NCBI RefSeq assembly: GCF_019393635.1
Contig: NC_057867.1
Location: forward strand, 61,641,992-61,705,991
Direction of reading: 5' to 3'
Length of the DNA stretch: 64,000 nucleotides
From: Dromiciops gliroides
Taxonomy: Eukaryota; Chordata; Mammalia; Microbiotheria; Microbiotheriidae
Shown here: positions 56,092 to 64,000 of the stretch, one piece after another
Numbering within the stretch: position 1 is the stretch's first letter
How the letters are laid out: every line of letters starts with the position of its first letter
The notes under the pieces: model-generated
Database searches by the model: none
Told to the model about the DNA's origin: nothing
Seen by the model: only the letters and a program-made list of their open reading frames with translations
Position numbers and translations under genes: made by a program

Positions 56092-56156
56092 CTTCCTTTG
56101 TACGAAATGCTCTATCTGATGATAGTTACACAACAGAGCATCTAGTACAAAGGAGG
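56092..56156 (+). ncRNA. B-type miRNA-like hairpin (H19)
   Basis: Identical to H10 across the hairpin, while the approach sequence differs (GCTTTAAGGGTTAGGGTTAAG here). Confidence 0.6.
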
Positions 56157-56463
56157 CAAGTGGAGGAGATGGTAGGATAGTGAAAGAGTACATATTAATT
56201 GTGCTAATCCTCCTGAGCAAACTAGTTGAAGCACACTACTGGAAGTTATGATGGTATGTTGCATTGGTTTATTGTCTCTGCTCATCCTTGTAGGCCCAAA
56301 CTGGTGTGTTTGTAATAGGTAGGATTTTAAACAAATAACACCCACTAAGGAATCTCAGGGTTTTAAGATGCCACAGAATTTGCCTCATCCTATTATCAAA
56401 TATCATAGTTCATCACGCTATGTAAAATTTTAGAGATCAAAGTGACCTTAGATATAAACGATT

Positions 56464-56615
56464 TGGGGGCAGCTGGGTGGCGCAGTGGATAAAACACCGG
56501 CCCTGGATTCAGGAAGACCTGAGTTCAAATCCGGCCTCAAGCACTTGACACTTACTAGCTGAGTGACCCTGGGCAAGTCACATAACCCTCATTGCCCCAC
56601 CAAAAAAAAAAAAAA
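56464..56615 (+). mobile_element. Short-type SINE in the array
   Basis: GGGGGCAGCTGGGTGGCGCA to a pure A tail, with the 13-base duplication GATATAAACGATT at 56451-56463 and 56616-56628. Confidence 0.93.
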
Positions 56616-56935
56616 GATATAAACGATTCCAGCCCCCTACCAGAACAAGGAAGCCCATGAACAACAATGCTCAGGAGCATAAGGCCAATTAAGTTCAATT
56701 TATTTCAGTATGCAATGCTTTTTTCAAATAAAGTTTGAATGGGAAAAAACTCCCCCAAATTTAGAAATATGGCAATGGGGAATGAACTACCCCAGGAAGT
56801 TATTCAATGGAGGTCTCTACACAAGTTCTGAAGGGCCATTCATTCAGGAGGTCGTGTAGCAGATTATGAGAGCCTTAGCACAGCAGGGTTTCTATTTCCT
56901 CTAGTTATTTTAGGTCAAATGTTCTGCCCCCACAA

Positions 56936-56989
56936 TCTCCTTTACACATGATGCTCTTTTTCTGAAATAAGCATTTGCTACAAATGGGG
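56936..56989 (+). ncRNA. Decayed hairpin, last of the array (H20)
   Basis: 5' arm TCTCCTTTACACATGATGCTC is good. The 3' arm is GCATTTGCTACAAATGGGG with part of the loop and arm deleted. Confidence 0.3.
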
Positions 56990-57346
56990 CAAATGGAAGA
57001 CTTGACAAGTGAATAGAAGGGGATTCACTAGTTATCCTTATTCTTCTGAGGCAATCACATTTTGGCATGTTGACCTGATATGCAAGAGGATAGTTTAAAA
57101 GCGAATTGTATTATCAAGGGACATCAGGGCTATTAATATTCCTCAGAGTTTAGCACATCCAACCTACAACTGAGTATAGTAGTCTACTCTGTGATGCATA
57201 ATTTTGAGTGTGAAATGACCACAGACGTCAAACTAGTCCATTTGCATATCAGAGGAATGGAGCCCATTAAAACACAGCTCAGAAATAAATGGTCAATGGA
57301 ATCAATGAACCTCAACATGCATTTAGCAATTACATTAGGCAGAATT

Positions 57347-57507
57347 CTTTTTCTTTCTTTTTTCTTTTTTTTTTTGCGGGGCAATGGTTAAGTGACTTTC
57401 CCAGGGTCACACAGCTAGTAAGTGTCAAGTGTCTGAGGGCAGATTTGAACTCAGGTACTCCTGGATCCAGGGCCGGTGCTTTATCCACTGCGCCACCTAG
57501 CTGCCCC
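57347..57507 (-). mobile_element. Short-type SINE, antisense, in the array's last unit
   Basis: T-rich start, GCGGGGCAATGGTTAAGTGA, end CACCTAGCTGCCCC. CATTAGGCAGAATT is duplicated at 57333-57346 and 57508-57521. Confidence 0.93.
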
Positions 57508-57764
57508 CATTAGGCAGAATTTAAGAAAAAAAACTCCTAATATCTAGTGGTATTCAAAAGTGGAAGGGACAACTCCCCCTCCCTGGGAAAATGAATGGGT
57601 TATACTAATATTCGTATATGTATGCTCTTTCCTCAGAGCCAATAAGTTCTCAGCTATTTCAGACAGAAATATGTCTTTATGAAGTTGGTTAGAAAAAAGT
57701 ATTGTGCCCTGGACTGAAAGTTGTAACTGAAAAAAGAACCTGGATATCCTTTTCAAGAAATCAT

Positions 57765-59980
57765 AAAAAAGAGGGCAATATGATAATAGAAAGATCTACT
57801 GATCAGCTCCTGAAACAAACTCCAAAATGAAAACCCCAAAGAATGGCATTGCCAAAATCTAGAGCTTCCAGCCCTCTAGTAGAAGTTAATAACTTCATGA
57901 AACAAGATAAAAGATAAAAACAAAAGTTTTAACATTGAAACAACAGAATATAAGGTACTGTGTTGTTTTTTAAATCACCTGGAAAACAAATAAGCAGAGA
58001 TCACTTTAAGAATCAGTGTAATAGGGGCAGCTAGATGGCGCAGTGGATAGAGCACTGGCCTTGGATTCAGGAGTACCTGAGTTCAAATCCGGCCTCAGAC
58101 ACTTAACACTTACTAGCTGTGTGACCCTGGGCAAGTCACTTAACCCCCATTGCCTTACTTTAAAAAAAAAAAATCAGTGTAATACCTGAAAGTCATGACA
58201 AAAAGAGCTTATATATCATACTTTTAGAAATCATAAAAGTAAGCAGCCCATATCTCTTAGAAACCTAGTGCAACATAAAAATTAAAAGAATCCACGGGTC
58301 ACCTCCTGAAAGAAATCCCTGGGAAAAAGCAACAATTAGGCATACAACTAAAAAAAAAAAAAACTAGGAAAAACATCCAACCCCCCTGCCACCACTCCAA
58401 AATAGAAATTCTGAAAACCAAAGATTAACAAAACTGAAAGTAAAATAACCATTGAATTAATAATCTAAAAAAAAGACTAGAGCATTGAAATACATATAAA
58501 GCATTAGTTAATTTAATTTAAAAGAGGAAAACCCAAATTTATCAGTCTCAAAAATGAAAAAGAATTCACAACAAATGAAAAAATAAAGGAAATTATCAGA
58601 AAATATTTCATCCAATTATATGTCCATTTCATTGACATGAAATGATTGAGTGTACGAATGTACATTAAATGAAATGGTTGAACATATGCAAAATTTGAAA
58701 TGCTAAGATTTAATGGAACATGAAATGAGTAATTTAAATAACTCAAGTTTCAGAAAAAGAAATTGAACACGTCCTAGATGAAATCCAAAAGGAAAAAAAG
58801 AAATGCAGGACCAGATGGACTTATGAGTAAATTCCAACACACATTCAAAAAACAAATTAAGTGTAGTATTATATAAACTATACTATAAAATAGGAAAAAA
58901 GGAGTCCTACCAAATTCTTCTAATATGGTCTCATACCTTAATCAGAGACAAAATATAAAGAAAAAATATATAGATCAACATTCCTAATGAGCACTGATGT
59001 AAAAATTTTAAATAAAAAAGCTATGGCAATATATCACAAGGATATCATTATGACCAGTTAGATTTATACCAGAAATTCAGTGTTGGTTCAATATTTAAAA
59101 AATTATCAACATAAAAGACCACATTAATAACACAAACAACAAAAAAACATGTGATTATATCAGGAGATACAGAATATAGCTTTTGACAACATGCAATACC
59201 CATTCCTGTTAAGAATACTGGGGAAAAAAACCCCCAAACACAAGAATAAATAGATCTTTCTTAAACATGTTAAATAGTATCTATCTAAAACCAAGACCCA
59301 GCATTATATGTAACAATAATAAACAATAAAATCAGAGATAAAGCAGGGATGTCCATTATAACTGCTAATATAGGGGCTAGAAATGCAATAAGAAAAAAAA
59401 TAAGAGTAATTATAAAAAGTGACCATAAAACCCCCAGATTAAAAAGTAATTGGGAAATGTTTAATAAATAAATACCAATATAGTACAACATAGATAATGT
59501 TTAATTTGTACTTTTCTGAGCCAATTCAGGACCAGAGATCCATTTCTTTTTCAGTCTGACAGCACTGCCCTAGAGTCAACTAAAAAATTAAAACAATAAC
59601 TTTCGCAAAGTTGCATGGCATTAAATCCACATAATAATCAGCATTTCTATATATTGCCAACAAAACTTAGCAGAAGAGAACCAACAAATTCACTAAAATA
59701 AACTATAGAATATACAAAATATTTGTGAGTTTACCTATCAAGACATACATAAGAACTACAGCTAGGTACTCAATAATGCAAATAATTAATTCCATGAATT
59801 GATTGCATTATTTGTATTTGCACTATTCAAAGTTATAACCATATATGTAATATGCTAAATAGCCAACCCAATGGGAATATGCAATGAAAATTTTGAAAAG
59901 TAAGTTTTAGGGTTTTTTTTGAACATGGCCAAAAAAATGTTGAACAAATTAATGAATGAAATTAACTAGAGGTCATCAAT
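57765..59980 (+). mobile_element. L1 ORF2 remnant, sense, with a SINE
   Basis: RT-region wording at 58740-59230 (GAAATCCAAAAGGAAAAAAA, GGACCAGATGGACTTATGAG, CCAGAAATTCAGTGTTGGTT, TTTTGACAACATGCAATACC) and later ORF2 phrases at 59575-59760. Frames are broken throughout. 57765-58500 is AT-rich and less certain. Confidence 0.65.
58024..58171 (+). mobile_element. Short-type SINE
   Basis: GGGGCAGCTAGATGGCGCAG to TACTTTAAAAAAAAAA. Perfect 13-base duplication AATCAGTGTAATA at 58011-58023 and 58172-58184. Confidence 0.93.
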
Positions 59981-59984
59981 AAGT

Positions 59985-60135
59985 AACCTTTTAAGTTGTT
60001 ATGCAAGGGAGTGACATGTTCAAAGCAGCATTTTAGGAAGATTAATTATGTGAGCAGAAGCATACCGGATGAATTACAAGGGGAGAGAGTAGAGAAAGAA
60101 CAAACCTGTAGGAGGCTACAGCAGTACATTGGCCT
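59985..60135 (+). repeat. Dispersed repeat, 3' fragment
   Basis: GGAGTGACATGTTCAAAGCA and CATTTTAGGAAGATTAATTA correspond to the downstream end of the family at 13.9 and 22.7 kb. Confidence 0.5.
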
Positions 60136-61687
<1,552 letters not shown>

Positions 61688-61940
61688 GGGCCAGCTAAGT
61701 GATGCAATGGATAGAGTGCCAGACCTGGAGTCAGTATGACTCATCTTTGTGAGCTCAAATTCAGCCTCAGACACTTCCTAGCTATGTGACCCTGGGCAAG
61801 GCACTTCACCCTGTTTACCTCAGTTTCCTCACCTGTAGAATGAAGGAAATGGCAAACCACTCCAGTAACTTTGCCAAGAAAAGCCCAAATGGGGTCACAG
61901 AGAGTCAGACATGATTTAAAACAACTGAACAACAAAAAAA
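61688..61940 (+). mobile_element. Long-type tRNA-derived SINE
   Basis: GGGCCAGCTAAGTGATGCAA, CTATGTGACCCTGGGCAAGG, TCACCTGTAGAATGAAGGAA, ACCACTCCAGTAACTTTGCC and ATGGGGTCACAGAGAGTCAG, ending in CAACTGAACAACA. Confidence 0.9.
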
Positions 61941-61949
61941 TCCATTAGT

Positions 61950-62215
61950 AAGTTGTGGTTTCTTGTTGGATGACCCTCCCTCATCCCACAACGCCCCAAA
62001 AAGATCTTGTTTGTGCAGGAAAACATTACCTCCTGAATAGCCTTTTCCACTTTGGACGGTTCTAACTGTTAAGAAGTCTTTCTCCTGAGGAAGCCAAAAT
62101 TTGCCTCTCTGCAATCTACATGTTTGCGTTAGAGCTAGTTCTGCCCTCTGGGACCAAGCAGAACCAATCTAATCCCTCTGCTATGTTTCAGCCTGTCAAA
62201 TACTCAGCCCATACG
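61950..62215 (-). mobile_element. CR1/L3 3' region, antisense
   Basis: CACTTTGGACGGTTCTAACT, TCTTTCTCCTGAGGAAGCCA, GTTCTGCCCTCTGGGACCAA and CAATCTAATCCCTCTGC parallel 18.58-18.75 kb. Confidence 0.6.
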
Positions 62216-62610
62216 ACATCCCTCTCAAATCACTCTCCCTTATTCCATGTATATAAATCAGTTTCCAAATCTCATAATTTCTTTCTCTACAACATTATCT
62301 CCCACAGATCCTCCCCTTCTCCCCATGTATACGGCCACCCACCCACCGGCCTAGCTCAGGCACACACCTGCCAAAACAACTTACTTACATGACCATGTTT
62401 CTCTTCTTCCTCCTCCTCTTCCTTAATAAGCTCCAGCAATTCTCTCTTGGCTTTAGGATTAAATAGAAATTCTAATTTTCATTCAAAGCTTCTCACAGCC
62501 TTCCCCCAAACTACCTTACCAGATTTATTATGTAGAATGTCCCTTCCTGCCTTCTATAGTCCAATCAAACTGGTCTTCCTGCAGGTCCTCCTCCTAACAA
62601 ATCACAACTA
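62216..62610 (-). repeat. L2-like fragment, antisense
   Basis: TAAGCTCCAGCAATTCTCTC, CTTTAGGATTAAATAGAAAT, AAAGCTTCTCACAGCCTTCC and CAATCAAACTGGTCTTCCTG follow the antisense L2 order. Confidence 0.6.
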
Positions 62611-63450
62611 AAATAATCAAACATGAATAGGAAATGATGGCATGATGCCATGAATTAAGCAGAACCACAGAGCAAAAAAGGAATGAATTTATAATGAAAA
62701 TTTTCTGAGTAGAAATCATAATTCACTTTTCCTTGTTTTTACATTTTGTATGGTGAAAAGCCACACACAGAGAAAAATACAACTTCTGAAAAACTGTTCT
62801 GTTTCCTGATTGTTACGGAACACTGGACTGTTGTACTATATGTCATTCAATTAAAAAAAACCCCAAAGCCTTTCAAAATTCACCTGCTTGGTTAGCAATG
62901 CTGATCACCTTAACCAAATAATTAATTACCAGCAAATAAATTTTATTTACAAGTTCTCCCCAACCCCCAGGACATGTACAGGAATTTTCTGAAAAGAATG
63001 AAGCACATTCAATCACAATGCTTTCCCTAAAATATCACTAAAAATAATTAATAATATTTTAGGAAAAGCAAAAAGCGTTTTTGTACTATTAAATAAAATT
63101 TTGAAATATTGTTGATTTTATCTTCATTTCTTTCAAACTCCTTTTTTGTTTATGCAAAATGTATCAATACAGTACATTGGGACAGCTATCTGATACACAG
63201 GAAACCAAAACCAGCAAACTTACAGGATTTTCTAGAGTAATTTTAACATGACCTGCTTTTTAACCCTATATATTGACATCGTCATGTAAAATGTTTCTCC
63301 ACTGACTACCACCTTTTAAAGAACGTTTTACAGGTTGTCTGAAAAACAAGTGTACAGGTTCAGAAAGGACACTATAAAACCTGCATTGTCATGGCCTCAC
63401 ATTAAGCACATTAATGATTTTCCTCCATTTTCTTCATTAAAAATAAGCTT
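62611..63450. other. Unassigned AT-rich, repeat-poor sequence
   Basis: About 840 bases without a recognisable repeat or gene. It includes homeobox-type cores (CAAATAATTAATTACCAGC near 62917), so a regulatory role is possible but unsupported. Confidence 0.35.
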
Positions 63451-63618
63451 AGGGGCAGTTAGGTGGCACAGTGGATAAAGCACCGGCCCTGGATTCAGGA
63501 GGACCTGAGTTCAAATGTGACCTCAGACACTTAACACTTACTAGCTGTGTGACCCTGGGCAAGTCACTTAACCCCAATTGCCTCACTAAAAAAACAAAAC
63601 AAAACAAAAAACAAACAA
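63451..63618 (+). mobile_element. Short-type SINE
   Basis: GGGGCAGTTAGGTGGCACAG to a CTAAAAAAACAAAACAAAAC tail. AAAAATAAGCTTA and AAAAAGCTTAAA flank it. Confidence 0.92.
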
Positions 63619-63744
63619 AAAGCTTAAAAGAGAAACTGTAATCCTAATTCTGAGATGATCAATACAAATCTACAAGAACTATGGTCATCCTATGAAATAG
63701 AACAATTAATGGAAGCAAAGTGGTATTTTGGCTATTAAAAGAGC

Positions 63745-63890
63745 TTCAGATTGAGTAAGAGGACTCAATTAAAATTCCTGGCTCTACCACTTCTTACCTG
63801 AGTGACCGTAGTTCAGTCACCTGTTATATCTGATCCTCAGTTTCTTCTAAGGTCCTTTCCATTTCTCAAGCTGTGATTCCATGAGTAAAA
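63745..63890 (+). repeat. MIR-like element
   Basis: CTGGCTCTACCACTTCTTAC, CTGAGTGACCGTAGTTCAGT and ATCCTCAGTTTCTTCTAAGG in MIR order. 63891-64000 shows nothing further. Confidence 0.55.
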
Positions 63891-64000
63891 GTCACAGTTA
63901 AACTATATACTTTAATACTTCAAAAATGCCAGTGTTCTTCTACTAATGCAGTCCTATGCTCTCAGGGGGGTGTGTTTAGCAGACAGCTTTAAGGAACTAC

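Larger units (their letters stand above)
44200..57760 (+). repeat. Tandem array of hairpin-bearing units (candidate microRNA cluster)
   Basis: About 19 units, roughly 600 bases each, share one plan. (1) A spacer with GAACAAGGGACCACTCTATG, ACACAGTTCAGAAAT and CTTCAACATTCATTTAG. (2) A CR1/L3-3'-end-like stretch (ATTTAAAGCTATTCAGAAGT, then CACTGGATGTCCTGAAGT). (3) An approach to the hairpin (TCTCTGCTTACTCTTGG or CTTCTCTTGTGCTT, then CCCCCAACAACCTC). (4) The hairpin. (5) A tail with GGCAGGTGGAG...TATGCTCATCCTTCTGAG and a GTTGTAG motif. 48.5-56.2 kb is the best-preserved part. Later insertions are an LTR, a SINE plus retrocopy, two microsatellites and SINEs at 56.46 and 57.35 kb. No open frame is conserved between units apart from one recent duplication, so the array is not protein-coding. 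Confidence 0.85.

Noticed and set aside
47985..56260. Similarity of the unit tail (TTAGGCTCATCCTTCTGAGAG) to mature miR-506 family sequences
   Set aside because: The resemblance is short, lies outside the hairpin, and is not itself part of a stable fold. Homology to the miR-506 family cannot be claimed from it.
44200..57760. CRISPR array or satellite DNA
   Set aside because: Units are about 600 bases and divergent with a short internal palindrome, in a vertebrate genome. CRISPR repeats are 25-50 bases with unique spacers. Simple satellite does not explain the conserved pairing arms or the CR1-derived spacer.

Overview
The window is nuclear DNA from a marsupial. The main evidence is about 26 copies of tRNA-derived SINEs of the marsupial WSINE1/WALLSI type (head near GGGGCAGCTAGGTGGCGCAG) and of a longer relative ending in a CACTCCAG...TTTGCCAAGAAAA body. 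Many carry clean target-site duplications. Marsupial-type L1 3' ends, RTE-like and CR1/L3-like LINEs, MIR/CORE-SINEs and L2 make up most of the rest. The abundance of the short SINE suggests an Australasian lineage such as a dasyurid, but species and chromosome cannot be fixed from the sequence.

Layout. 0-12 kb: nested L1, CR1, RTE and SINE debris, with a solo LTR whose empty site can be reconstructed. 12.1-12.7 kb: an outlying copy of the hairpin repeat unit described below. 12.7-23.9 kb: old repeats, L1 ORF2 remnants and a long antisense CR1. 23.9-25.2 kb: repeat-free sequence with homeobox- and POU-type motifs, a candidate regulatory element. 27.1-27.95 kb: a CpG island with a minus-strand 41-codon reading frame for a single-pass membrane microprotein, followed by a good splice donor. 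This is the only plausible protein gene seen. 30.5-39.65 kb: a fragmented antisense L1 invaded by other L1 ends, SINEs, an ERV integrase fragment and a second solo LTR. 40.8-41.5 kb: another outlying hairpin unit. 41.6-44.2 kb: an internally deleted RTE-clade LINE. 44.2-57.8 kb: the hairpin array. 57.8-64 kb: L1, CR1, L2, SINE and microsatellite sequence.

The main discovery candidate is the array. Roughly 19 hairpins, spaced about 450-850 bases apart where intact, each pair a 5' arm around TTTGTACAAGATGCTCT with a 3' arm around AGAGCATCTTGTACAAA across a loop of about 20 bases. This is the size and shape of animal microRNA precursors. From 48.5 to 56.2 kb three subtypes (here B, C and A) repeat in fixed order with a period of about 1.9 kb, so the array is a higher-order repeat. 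One block of about 970 bases is nearly identical to another 5.6 kb away. Between the array consensus and the outlying 12.3 kb copy, three consecutive base pairs differ in both arms and remain paired, which argues that the fold matters. The spacer resembles a CR1/L3 3' end. I read this as a rapidly evolving tandem microRNA cluster born from a retrotransposon-containing unit, similar in style to the eutherian X-linked miR-506 clusters. I recall reports of X-linked miRNA clusters in opossum but cannot check whether this is one. Expression, processing and strand remain inferred.
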